Source of the DNA: Hordeum vulgare subsp. vulgare
Lineage: Eukaryota > Streptophyta > Magnoliopsida > Poales > Poaceae
Reading direction: 5' to 3'
Assembly (NCBI RefSeq): GCF_904849725.1
Contig: NC_058518.1
Location: 414,725,081-414,789,080 of the forward strand
Length of the DNA stretch: 64,000 nt
Part shown: positions 19,185 to 29,076 of the stretch, in pieces
How the letters are laid out: each line of letters opens with the position of its first letter
Numbering within the stretch: the first letter of the stretch is position 1
The notes under the pieces: model-generated
Databases searched by the model: none
Told to the model about the DNA's origin: nothing
The model's input: the letters and a program-made list of their open reading frames with translations, nothing else
Program-made: the position numbers and the translations under genes

Positions 19185-20816
19185 TGATACGTCTCCATCG
19201 TGTCTACTTTTCCAAACTCTTTTGCCCTTGTTTTGGACTCTAATTTGCATGATTTGAATAGAAATAACCTCGACTGACGTTGTTTTCAGCAGAATTGCCT
19301 TGTGTTATTTTTGTGCAGAAATCAAAGTTCTCCAAACGTCCTGAAAATCTACGGGGAGCAGTTTTGGAAAATATAAAAAATATCCGCGCCAAGTTCCACC
19401 TGAGGGGGTGGGCTAGTGGGCCACAAGCCGTGGCTCCGCGACCACCCCCCTCGTGGTGGTGGGTAGGCTTGTGGGGCCCACACGGCTCTGCCGCCCCCAA
19501 CCTCATGTCTATAAGTCCCCTTTCATCCCAGAAAAAATAAAAAAAGAAGTTCTCGCCGCGTTTACGATAAGGAGGCGCCGCCGCCACCTGTTCTTCATCT
19601 GGAGGGCAGACGTGGAGTCCGTATTGGGCTCCGGAGAGGGTAAATCGTCGCCATCGTCATCATCAACCTTCTTCCCTCTCCAATTCCATGAAGCTCTTCG
19701 TCGTTCGTGAGTAATCTATTTGTAGGCTCGCTGGGCGGTGATGAGTAGGATGAGATCTATCATGTAATCGAGTTAGTTTTGATGGGGATTGATCCCTAGT
19801 ATCCACTATGTTCTGAGATTGATGTTGCTACTACTTTGTCATGCTTAATGCTTGTCACTAGGGCCCGAGTGCCATGATTTCAGATCTGAAATTATTATGT
19901 TGTCACCAATATATGTGTGTTTTAGATCCGATCTTGCAAGTTGTAGTTACCTACTATGTGTTATGATCCGGCAACCCCGGAGTGACAATAACCGGAACCA
20001 CTCCCGGTGATGACCATAGTTTGAGGAGTTCATGTGTTCACCAAGTGCTAATGTGTTGGTACGGTTCTTTATTAAAAGGAGAACCTTAATATCCCGTAGT
20101 TTCCTTTTGGACCCCACTGCCACGGGAGGGATGGACAATAGATGTCATGCAAGTTCTTTTCCCTAAGCACGTATGACGACACACGAAATGCATGCCTACA
20201 TCAAATTGACGAACGGGAGCTAGCCACATATCTCTCTGTGTTATAACTGTTGCATGATGAATATCGTCCAAACAAATCACCGACCCATTGCCTACGAGTT
20301 TGTCCTGCTGTTGCTACTACTGTTGCTACTGTTGTTACTTGTCTTGCTCTGCTGCTGCTACTACTGTTGCTACTGTTGTTACTTGTCTTGCTCTGCTGCT
20401 GCTTCTACTGTTGCTACTGCTGTTACTTGTCTTGCTCTGCTGCTACTAATACTGTTGCTACTGTTGTTACTTGTCTTGCTCTGCTGCTGCTACTACTGTT
20501 GCTACTTGCTACTGCTGTCACTACCACTGTTCCTTGCCACTTTCGTTACTCGCTACTTTGCTGTTACTACTTTGCTTGCAGATACTAATCTTTCAGGTGT
20601 GATTGAATCTGATAAATTCAACTGCTAATACTTGAGAGTATTCTCTCACCTCCCGTCGTGCGAATCAGCAAATTTGAGTCGAATACTCTACCCTCGAAAA
20701 CTGCTACGATCCCACGCGCTGGTGGGCATCAACAACATTCTTCTAGTTTCGGTTGCCGGAGAGTGCTAACAACATTCTTCTGGTGCCGTTGCAAAGGGAA
20801 AGAACAGCTGACATCA
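19185..20816 (+). repeat. C 5' LTR, 1632 bp
   Basis: Starts TGATACGTCTCCATCG, ends CTGACATCA. It contains the GC-rich hairpin (19,405-19,500), a weak CTATA element (about 19,510), CCAGAAAAAATAAAA, a possible splice donor (GTGAGT near 19,707) and, near its end, a 44-bp tandem repeat. An inexact primer-site-like stretch (TGGTGCCGTTGCAAAG) lies inside the LTR near its end. Confidence 0.92.
20304..20515 (+). repeat. 44-bp minisatellite in C 5' LTR
   Basis: Units begin GTCTTGCTCTGCTG at 20,341, 20,385, 20,429 and 20,473, an exact 44-bp period, and are made of CTG/CTA/TTG/TAC-like triplets. No stop codons occur in two frames, producing leucine-rich spurious ORFs. Confidence 0.9.
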
Positions 20817-20826
20817 AGCATTTTTC

Positions 20827-20843
20827 TGGCGCCGTTGCCGGGG
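20827..20843 (+). other. C primer-binding site for tRNA-Asp
   Basis: TGGCGCCGTTGCCGGGG, a perfect complement to the tRNA-Asp 3' end, 10 nt after the LTR end. Confidence 0.9.
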
Positions 20844-20893
20844 AGGTATTCTATATTCTCTGAGTCACTTGGGATTTATATCTGCTGATCACT

Positions 20894-23008
20894 ATGAAGA
20901 ATCTGAAGGATCCGAAGACCAAAGTCTTGCCCTCAAGTACGAGGGGAGGTAAGGAATTGCCATCTAGCTCTGCACTTGATTCACCTTCAGTTATGAGTAA
21001 GTTTGCGACATCACCTCCTGCTAGAAATCTTGATATGTCGCCTGTGCTTGATGATGCTTATGATGCTGCTGCTAGAGATGCTATGCGTGATGCTGCTTTG
21101 CCTGATGATGCTAGAGATGTTATTTTGCCTGATGATGCTTTGCTTGATACTGCTAGAGATGCTACTTTGCCTGATGTTCCACTAGGGGTATTCCTTGATG
21201 CTCATATTTCTAGAGTTACTGCCAATGCTTGTGATGCTTCTGAAACTGCCGATACTATTGAGATAGAACCTACTTTTACTCCTGTTAGATCTAGCTATCC
21301 TAGATATGAATTGCCTGATATACCTGAGGGTTACGTTACGGAGGGAGAGATAGCTGAGGATTTTCTTGCGTGTAAGGATGCCTATGACGCTGAGAAATTA
21401 CTTCTCAAGTGGAAGGAAAAATCTCGGGAAGCTAAGATGAAATACGACCCGAAGTTTGCCACTTCGCCTATCTTTATCACCGATAAGGATTATGAATTCT
21501 CTGTCGATCCTGAGATAATCTCTCTAGTCGAATCTGATCCTTTTCACGGTTATGAGTCTGAGACGGTCATAGCCCATCTTGCCAAACTACACGAAATAGC
21601 CAACCTTTTCACTAATGAGGAGAAGATCTGCCACTACTATATCCTTAAGCTGTTTCCTTTCTCTCTAAAGGATGATGCTAAAGCCTGGTTCACCTCTCTC
21701 GCTCCTGGATGTGTGAGTAGTCCCCAAGAGATGGTCTATTACTTTTGTGAGAAATATTTCCCTGCCCATAAGAAGCAAGCTGCCTTGCAGGAAATATACA
21801 ACTTTGCTCAACTCCAAGAAGAGAGTCTTCCACAAGCTTGGGGGAGGCTCGTCCAGCTACAGAATGCTTTGTCTGATCACCCTCTTAAGAAGAACAAGAT
21901 ACTTGATATCCTCTATAACGGACTTACCGATGCCTCTAGAGACCATCTAGATAGTTGTGCCGGTTGTGTTTTTAGGGAACGAACTGTAGAACAAGCTGAG
22001 ACTCTACTGAATAACATCTTGATCAACGATAATGCTTGGACTATTCCCGAACCGCCTCCTAAGCCAACTCCGAAGAAAATAGGTATTCTATTCCTCAGTC
22101 CCGAATATATGCAAGAAGCCAAGAAATCTATGCAAGAGAAAGACATTAGATCCGAAGATGTCAAAAATCTACCACCTATCGAAGAGATCCATGGTCTCGA
22201 CAACCCGATACATGTAGTAGAAGTGAATTCTCTGTGTAGGTTTGATGAGAGTGATATTCCTTTTGATAAACCTGCTAGCCTATGCTTTGATGAATTTGAC
22301 AACTTTGTTGCCAAACAACAGAGTTTCAATGATTATGTTCGCAGACATTTGGAACAAAGTACTCGTATGCTTAGCCATTTAAGTGCTTGTGTAGACGGAA
22401 ATGTCAATGATCTGAAGCTTCTGAGTAAACATGCCTCTATGATTACTACTCAGGTAGAACAAGTACTTAAAGCTCAGAATGACCTGCTTAATGAATTAAA
22501 TGACAACTCTGTCAGAGTCATTACTAGAGGAGGCAAAATGACTCAGGAACCTTTGTATCCTGAAGGTCATCCTAAGAGAATTGATCAAGATTCTCAAGGA
22601 ATCAATGCTGATACACCTAGTCATCCTAAGGAGAAGAAGAAGGATGATAGAATCCTACACGCCAGTTCACCAAATACTGTCACACCTGAAGAACCTAATG
22701 ATATTTCTGCGTCTGATGCAGAAACACAATCTGGTGATGAACATGAACCTGGTGACAATATGGACACTGATGTTCATAATAATGCTCAACCTAGCAATGA
22801 TGATGATGTGGATATTGAACCTTCGGTTAATCCTGATAATCCACAACCTAAGAAGTACGATAAGAATGACGTCACTGCTAGGAAGCATAGTAAAGAAAGA
22901 GAGCCATGGGTTCAGAGACCTATGCCCTTTCCTCCTAAGCCATCCAAGAAAAAGGATGATGAGGATTTTGAGCGCTTCGTTGAGATGATAAGACCCGTCT
23001 TTCTATAG
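20894..23008 (+). CDS. gag: C gag polyprotein, 704 residues
   Basis: The ATG lies about 50 nt after the primer site. The N-terminus (51-95) has imperfect acidic repeats (LPDDARDVILPDDALLDTAR). The Retrotrans_gag domain spans about 217-380: HYYILKLFPFSLKDDAKAWF, PQEMVYYFCEKYFP, LPQAWGRLVQLQNALSDHP and DASRDHLDSCAGCVF. The C-terminal third is charged (KEKKKDD, DEHEPGDNMDTD). No CCHC knuckle is visible. The frame ends at a TAG and the next codon in the same frame begins the protease ORF, so gag and protease differ by one stop codon. The open state after insertion suggests a fairly young or selected frame. Confidence 0.88.
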   Translation: MKNLKDPKTKVLPSSTRGGKELPSSSALDSPSVMSKFATSPPARNLDMSPVLDDAYDAAARDAMRDAALPDDARDVILPDDALLDTARDATLPDVPLGVFLDAHISRVTANACDASETADTIEIEPTFTPVRSSYPRYELPDIPEGYVTEGEIAEDFLACKDAYDAEKLLLKWKEKSREAKMKYDPKFATSPIFITDKDYEFSVDPEIISLVESDPFHGYESETVIAHLAKLHEIANLFTNEEKICHYYILKLFPFSLKDDAKAWFTSLAPGCVSSPQEMVYYFCEKYFPAHKKQAALQEIYNFAQLQEESLPQAWGRLVQLQNALSDHPLKKNKILDILYNGLTDASRDHLDSCAGCVFRERTVEQAETLLNNILINDNAWTIPEPPPKPTPKKIGILFLSPEYMQEAKKSMQEKDIRSEDVKNLPPIEEIHGLDNPIHVVEVNSLCRFDESDIPFDKPASLCFDEFDNFVAKQQSFNDYVRRHLEQSTRMLSHLSACVDGNVNDLKLLSKHASMITTQVEQVLKAQNDLLNELNDNSVRVITRGGKMTQEPLYPEGHPKRIDQDSQGINADTPSHPKEKKKDDRILHASSPNTVTPEEPNDISASDAETQSGDEHEPGDNMDTDVHNNAQPSNDDDVDIEPSVNPDNPQPKKYDKNDVTARKHSKEREPWVQRPMPFPPKPSKKKDDEDFERFVEMIRPVFL

Positions 23009-23686
23009 ATGCGGTTAACTGATATGCTCAAGATGTCTCCGTATGCCAAGTACATGAAAGATATCATGACTAATAAACGGAAGATACCAGATTTTGAGAT
23101 CTCCACCATGCTTGTCAACTACACTTTTAAAGGTGGAACTCCTAAGAAACTTGGTGATCCCAGAGTGCCCACTATACATTGCTCTATTAAAGGAAACTAC
23201 GTAAGAACTGCCTTATGTGACCTTGGAGCCGGTGTTAGTGTTATGCCGCTCTCTCTTTATCGTAGACTTGAGTTGGATAAGTTGACACCCACTAAAATTT
23301 CTCTGCAAATGGCTGACAAATCAACTGCTTTCCCTATCGGCATTTGCGAGGATGTGCCTGTTGTAGTTGCTAACACCACTATCTTAACAGACTTTGTTAT
23401 CTTGGATATTCCTGAGGACGATGCCATGGCTATCATCCTCGAAAGACCCTTTTTAAACACTGCAGGGGCTGTTATAGATTGCAACAAAGGCAATGTCACT
23501 TTCCATGTCAATGGTAATGAGCACACAGTGCACTTTCCGAAGAAACGATATCAAGTACATTGCATCAATGCTATCGAAAAGACTTCATTGATTCTTATTG
23601 GGAGCTTTGAATGCCCTATTCCTCGTGTCAAGATGAAGTATGATTTGCTTGTTGGGGAGATACATATCCCCATTGAGGTGACTTAG
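23009..23686 (+). CDS. pro: C aspartic protease, in frame with gag after one TAG
   Basis: 225 residues. The retropepsin-like core has CDLGAGVSVMPLSLYRRLEL (aspartate at residue 71; the DLGA form typical of Athila-group proteases) and AIILERPFLNTAGAVIDC, where GRPFL is usual and glycine is replaced by glutamate. It is the last pol-type domain; the frame ends at 23,686 with TAG and no RT follows. It would be produced only if the preceding TAG is read through or the annotated ATG at 23,009 is used. The protease would cut gag during particle maturation. Confidence 0.82.
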   Translation: MRLTDMLKMSPYAKYMKDIMTNKRKIPDFEISTMLVNYTFKGGTPKKLGDPRVPTIHCSIKGNYVRTALCDLGAGVSVMPLSLYRRLELDKLTPTKISLQMADKSTAFPIGICEDVPVVVANTTILTDFVILDIPEDDAMAIILERPFLNTAGAVIDCNKGNVTFHVNGNEHTVHFPKKRYQVHCINAIEKTSLILIGSFECPIPRVKMKYDLLVGEIHIPIEVT

Positions 23687-24470
23687 TGGCTATTCGAAAA
23701 TTCTCCGTTCTCTCTTGCGATTCGAGAAGGTTTTTTCATAAGGACTTGATCAATCCCATTGACGGATTTCTTTCGATGACCATGAAACGGATGAATCAAA
23801 GAGTCACATACCTCTGTTTTGAGCTTTCATTTTCTGTTGCTTAGAAGAAAATGATAGAATTAGTTTAGTTTTTCCTGTTTTCCGTTTTAGCGTCCTCGAG
23901 AAAAATACCTCGAAAATAAAAGTTCTCCGATGGTCTTGAAAATTTAGTATGATTTTTTCTGGAATTTTTGAAAATTTCTGGGCCTGAGAGCTGGCCTGGG
24001 GGCCTGACTAGTGGGCCACAAGCCCTGCCACCACCACCTACCCCCCTGGTGGCGGGGTGCAAGCTTGTGGGGCCCACAGGCACCCCTCCACTCATTCCAG
24101 CTCTGAGCCGCTTCTTCCACCTCCAGAAAAAATTGTATCGCAGCTCAAACCCGTGTTCTTGCACATTTGGCTGTGATTTTCGATCTCCTTGCTCAAAGCA
24201 CCATTCTCCGAACCGTTTTTGGGAAATTACTCCTTGGTAAGTGACTCCTCCATTGGTCCAATTAGTTTTTGCTCTAGTGCTTTATCCTTCGCGAATTCTT
24301 GCTACCTTGGTGACCCTGTTCTTGAGCTAGAAATATTGATTTTAGCTGGTCCCAAGTAGTTTTAGCGCGTGATACGGTCTCTAGGCACTAGTAGGAGTAG
24401 TTGCTACAAGATGTGGTGCGTCTTTATTCACTTTTCTCTTGAACTTCAAAAACTTCAGCAAAAGGAAATT
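23687..24470 (+). promoter_or_regulatory. C non-coding spacer with U3-like cassette and possible 5' leader intron of ORF3
   Basis: Positions 23,905-24,130 resemble the C LTR at 19,320-19,530: AAAGTTCTCC, TTGAAAAT, a GC-rich inverted repeat with GGGCCACAAGCCC ... CACC ... GGTGGCGG ... GCTTGTGGGGCCCAC (24,010-24,082), then CCAGAAAAAATT. Further on, GGTAAGTG (24,236) is a good splice donor, and AAACTTCAG before the ATG is a possible acceptor. This suggests a separate spliced transcript for the next ORF. Confidence 0.5.
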
Positions 24471-25274
24471 ATGTTCAGGAGGAAGTTTCATGGTGGTTCC
24501 TCAAGTAAGAAGGGTCCTCATCTCTCTTTTCGGGAGCCCGAACCTTTTCAACTAAGGGACGCACCGGTACAACCATGTGAATGGCCTTTTGATGACTTCA
24601 TGATAGAAGCTGGTTTCAAGGATGAGTTTGATGCACTTGTCCGCAATGCCGGGTTAGAAGAATTCCTCTCAGATAAATGTGAACAGTATGCTATGCTCAC
24701 TGCCTCTTTCATGCGTAGATTTAAATTTTCAGTTGGTCGTGACTCATCCATACTGTTTGATCTGTACGATAAATCCTATGCCGTGGATCTGGAGGATTTT
24801 AATAGGATTTGCAAGATACCCAATGGGGGTAGTGTTAATGATCCTTCTAAGTCTTCGGTCAGAGACTTTGTCTCCAGTATAACTGTTGGAGAAACCAGAG
24901 ATATCACGCAAGCCACCATAGGAAGCATCCATTTCCCTGCCTTGCACTACCTGGTCCTCTTCATAGGTAGGTGCATTAACGGCAAGGGTGCACATTGTCA
25001 CCTATGCGCTTCCGACCTGAGTATCCTTAAGAGCGCAGTAACAGGTGACATGAACTTCAATATGGGAGCTATAATAGCAAGCAGGCTGAATAAAAATGCC
25101 AGCGAGGGGGATTTCTTTGGTGGAGTTTATGCTACATGCTTAGCAAATTTTCTTGGAGTATCCATCCGTCCAGAAGACCCTCCTATCCGTACAGCCTACC
25201 TTGATCGTGTCGCTCTAACACGCTACGAGTTCCTTGAGAGATCATGGATCCCTCCTATACCGCTTGATATTTAA
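24471..25274 (+). CDS. C ORF3: Athila ORF1-like / putative plant transposon protein
   Basis: I choose the ATG at 24,471 (MFRRKFHGGSSSKK). The protein has the pattern of the ATHILA ORF-1 family found in Athila retrotransposons: FDDFMIEAGFKDEF, YDKSYAVDLEDFNRIC, HFPALHYLVLFIGRCINGKG, DLSILKSAVTGDMNFNMGAI and GGVYATCLANFLGV. Its function is unknown; it sits in the env-like position. The frame stops at 25,272-25,274 but homologous-looking text goes on in another frame, so a one-base shift near 25,270 probably split the ORF. Confidence 0.75.
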   Translation: MFRRKFHGGSSSKKGPHLSFREPEPFQLRDAPVQPCEWPFDDFMIEAGFKDEFDALVRNAGLEEFLSDKCEQYAMLTASFMRRFKFSVGRDSSILFDLYDKSYAVDLEDFNRICKIPNGGSVNDPSKSSVRDFVSSITVGETRDITQATIGSIHFPALHYLVLFIGRCINGKGAHCHLCASDLSILKSAVTGDMNFNMGAIIASRLNKNASEGDFFGGVYATCLANFLGVSIRPEDPPIRTAYLDRVALTRYEFLERSWIPPIPLDI

Positions 25275-25491
25275 CCGGCAGCGTGTTTTCCATATTACCC
25301 TTCCTGATCCTGCTTTCTTTGACTTTCAGGTAAAACAAAGATACTACATAACCATAGGAGAGGCAGAGGAGTATGAGAGGGAGGCGACGGCTGCTCGACT
25401 TCGTGAGGCAGCTATTCAGACAGTGGCTGCAGCACTCCCGTATAACACCCATTATGACTTTGGGTTTCGCCAGGATCATCCATGGGAGTAG
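25275..25491 (+). pseudogene. C-terminal part of C ORF3 in shifted frame
   Basis: Read in another frame, this continues the protein: QRVFHITLPDPAFFDFQ, then VKQRYYITIGEAEEYEREAT and LREAAIQTVAAALPYNTHYD, ending HPWE. The charged helical character and position suit the end of ORF3. Without the shift the product would be about 340 residues. Confidence 0.6.
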
Positions 25492-27411
25492 ACCAAGCTA
25501 GGCCAAAAGCCTAAGCTTGGGGGAGTACGTGTTCTCACCGACTTTACACTTATGCTTATGCTTTCACTTTGTTAGCCGGTGTTTACACTTTGCCACTGTA
25601 TTATCTATGCTAATTTATTTTCGTTTTCTTGTTTTCTTGTTTTGTGTCCGTTTGAGAAAACCCAAAAAGATTTTCCTTTCTTCTTTTTCTTGTTGGGAGC
25701 TTTCCCGTGTAAATAGCTTTCTTTTTCTTTGTGTCAAGGTAGAAGATATTGGTTACAATGTTTATTGGTTCTTGCATGCTTACCTGTTTAGCTTTCAAAG
25801 AGCCATATTACTTTGTCTTCTCCTTTGTGTTTGCCTGCAGATTCAGCTTAGTCCATTGCGCTTATTATTGTTCACATCATTCGATCGTGCAAATGAAAGG
25901 CAACAATGATGATATATGATGAAGTGACTGAGACTGAAAAGCTGGTATGAACTCTATCTATTTTGCTTTTGTAAATATGACTAGCTTGTCGACCCAGATT
26001 CAGCTTTGTTGTGAGAGAACCATGTTTGCAATGACAACTTAGAGATCATAGTTTCTGGTGCCATGCTTATTTAGCTAAGAGCTTATAATGGTTTGTCTTG
26101 AATGCCAACATAGATTTTGAAATGACTATGATGTAGTATGATAGGATGGTATTCTCCTTTCAATGTTTCAAGTGGCTTGACTTGGCGCATGTTCATGCAT
26201 GTAGTTGAAACAAAATCAACATAGCCTCTATGATGTTCGTGTTCATGGTGATTTATATCCTGTTCATGCTTGCATTTAATGTTAGTCAAACTCATTGCAT
26301 CTTGATGACTATTGTCGCTCTCTAGTTGGTCGCTTCCCAGTCTTTTGCTAGCCTTCACTTGTACTAAGCGGAATACTGCTTGTGCGTCCACTTCCATAAA
26401 CCCAAAAGTTTTTCCATGAGAGTCCATCATACCTACCAATTTGCGGTATCTACTTGTCGTTCCAAGTAAATTTGCATGTGCCATTCTCTAAACCTTTAAA
26501 AAATAATCTGTTTTGCATGCCCGAACCGCTCATGTGGTGACAGGGGGCTATTGATATCTTCCATGCTAGGAGTGTTATCCTCGACATGTGTTTATTCACA
26601 GTCATCACGAGAAAGGGGCCGGTAATTGGAATGCCGAGTCCCACGCTTAAATCGAAAACATAACTGTAAAACAAGACTCCCCCCGGATTGATGTTAGTAT
26701 GGACGGTACCCGAGGATTTGGCTAACCGTGGAGTGTGATTGATTGGTGGTGGGGGAGTTAAAACTTTACTTTTCTGTTTGGGAACCGCCTATAGCATGAG
26801 TAGCATGGAAGATATTGAGAACTCTTGGTCATTGCGTCGACAATGAAAGCATGCCACCCTAAATTATTATCTCTGTTTTCAAAGCTTGAGCTCTGGCACC
26901 TCTGCAAATCAATGCTTCCCTCTGCGAAGGGCCTGTCTATTTATTTTCCTGTTGAGTCATCCTCCTCTTATATAAGCACCAATTAGAGAGCACCTCTGTC
27001 ATTTTTATGCTTTGCTTTTGATTGATATTGAGTATGACTATGACTAGATCTTCGTTGCTATGAATTACAATGTTTAGTCAGCCCTTGATCTTTGAAAGTG
27101 CTCTGCATTTATGTTTTGCGGTCTCAGAAAGAGCTAGCGAGATACCACCTATTCATATTGCTTCATGCTTGTTTTGATTGAAGTGTTGGCATTTGAAACT
27201 CATTATTATTTGCTCGTTAGCTGATTATGCCATTGATATTAGTTTACCGTGAGACCTTTGTCACATTTGCTTATGTGGTTAACTTGTGATCTTGCTGAAA
27301 TTCTGGTTATGAGTTAGACATAGTTGCAACAACAAGATTAAACAGAGTTTGTCAAAGTTTTTCTTTCTCTCTCAGTTTGTCAACTAAGTTGCTTGAGGAC
27401 AAGCAAGGTTT
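25492..27411 (+). other. C non-coding block before polypurine tract
   Basis: About 1.9 kb without coding support. It opens with TAAGCTTGGGGGAG (25,512-25,525), identical to the polypurine tract at its other end. It shares CCATGAGAGTCCATCATACC (26,414-26,433) and CTTCCCTCTGCGAAGGG (26,915-26,931) with family A. Confidence 0.6.
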
Positions 27412-27425
27412 TAAGCTTGGGGGAG
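27412..27425 (+). other. C polypurine tract
   Basis: TAAGCTTGGGGGAG directly before the 3' LTR (TGATACG from 27,427). Confidence 0.85.
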
Positions 27426-27426
27426 T

Positions 27427-29071
27427 TGATACGTCTCCATCGTATCTACTTTTCCAAACTCTTTTGCCCTTGTTTTGGACTCTAATATGCATGATTTGAA
27501 TAGAACTAACCTGGACTGACATTGTTTTCAGCAGAATTGCCTTGGTGTTATTTTTGTGCAGAAATCAAAGTTCTCCAAATGTCCTGAAAATCTACGGGGA
27601 GCAGTTTTGGAAAATATATAAAATATCTGCGCCAAGTTCCACCTAAGGGGGTGGGTCAGTGGGCCACAAGCCCTGGCTCCGCCACCACCCCCTGGTGGCG
27701 GTGGGCAGGCTTGTGGGGCCCACACGGCTCTGCCGCCCCCAACCTCATGTCTATAGGTCCCCTTTCGTCCCAGAAAAAATAAAAAGAGAAGTTTTCGCCG
27801 CGTTTACGATACGGAGGCGCCGCCACTAGCGGTTCTTCATCTGGAGGGCAGATCTGGAGTCCGTCTTGGGCTCCGGAGAGGGGAAATCGTCGCCATCATC
27901 ATCATCAACCTTCTTCCCTCTCCAATTCCATGAAGTTCTTCGTCGTTCGTGAGTAATCTATTCGTAGGCTCGCTGGGCAGTGATGAGTAGGATGAGATCT
28001 ATCATGTAATCGAGTTAGTTTTGATGGGGATTGATCCCTAGTATCCACTATGTTCTGAGATTGATGTTGCTACTACTTTGCCATGCTTAATGCTTGTCAC
28101 TAGGGCCCGAGTGCCATGATTTCAGATCTGAAATTATCATGTTGTCACCAATATATGTGTGTTTTAGTTCCGATCTTGCAAGTTGTAGTTACCTACTATG
28201 TGTTATGAGCCGGCAACCCCGAAGTGACAATAACCGGAACCACTCCCGGTGATGACCATAGTTTGAGGAGTTCTTGTGTTCACCAAGTGCTAATGCATTG
28301 GTCTGGTTATTTATTAAAAGGAGAACCTTAATATCCCGTAGTTTCCTTTTGGACCTCGCTGCCATGGGAGGGATGGACAATAGATGTCATGCAGGTTATT
28401 TTCCCTAAGCACGTATGACGACACACGGAATGCATGCCTACATCACATTGACGAACGGGAGCTAGCCACATATCTCTTTGTGATATAACTGTTGCATGAT
28501 GAATATCATCCAAACAAATCACCGACCCATTGCCTACGAGTTTGTCCTGCTGCTGCTACTACTACTGCTACTGCTGTTACTTGTCTTCCTCTGCTGCTGC
28601 TACTACTGTTGCTACTGCTGTTACTTGTCTTGCTGTGCTGCTACTACTACTGTTGCTACTGTTGTTACTTGTCTTGCTCTAAAGCTGCTACTACTGTTGC
28701 TACTGCTCTTACTTGTCTTGCTCTGCTGCTGCTACTACTGTTGCTTGCTAGTGTTGCTACTTGCTACTGTTGTCACTACCGTTGTTCCTTGCCACTGCCG
28801 TTACTCGCTACTTTGTTATTACTACTTTGCTTGCAGATACTAATCTTTCAGGTGTGGTTGAATCTAATAAATTCAGGTACTAATACTTGAGAGTATTCTC
28901 TCACCTCCCGTCGTGCGAATCAACAAATTTGGGTCGAATACTCTACCCTCGAAAACCGCTTAGATCCCACGCGCTGGTGGGCGTCAACAACATTCTTCTA
29001 GTTTCGATTGCTGGAGAGTGCTAACATCATTCTTCTGGTGCCGTTGCAAAGGGGAAGAACAGTTGACATCA
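27427..29071 (+). repeat. C 3' LTR, 1645 bp
   Basis: Starts TGATACGTCTCCATCG, ends GTTGACATCA, and is followed by GTGGG (29,072-29,076), the right target duplication. It has the hairpin (27,640-27,735), whose arms match each other better than those of the 5' LTR, and the 44-bp minisatellite (28,545-28,760; unit starts at 28,583, 28,627, 28,671 and 28,715). Confidence 0.92.
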
Positions 29072-29076
29072 GTGGG

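Larger units (their letters stand above)
19185..29071 (+). mobile_element. C: complete non-autonomous Athila-like element (gag, protease, Athila-ORF1-like ORF; no pol enzymes)
   Basis: 9887 bp with two LTRs (1632 and 1645 bp), TG...CA ends, a tRNA-Asp primer site, a polypurine tract and a perfect 5-bp target duplication. The internal region carries gag-protease (20,894-23,686), a U3-like cassette (about 23,880-24,140), a protein like the Athila ORF1 family (24,471-25,491) and 1.9 kb of non-coding sequence. RT, RNase H and integrase are absent. A rough hand comparison of the first ~0.5 kb of the LTRs shows about 30 differences, so it is not a very recent insertion, but it is younger than B1. 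Confidence 0.92.

Noticed and set aside
20250..20628. Leucine/cysteine-rich frames in the C LTR (also 28,492-28,890)
   Set aside because: They are produced by the 44-bp minisatellite; overlapping frames are equally open.
20776..20796. Second primer-binding-site-like sequence (TGGTGCCGTTGCAAAG) near the C LTR end
   Set aside because: It lies inside the LTR in both copies and is imperfect; the true site at 20,827 is perfect. Possibly an old duplicated site.
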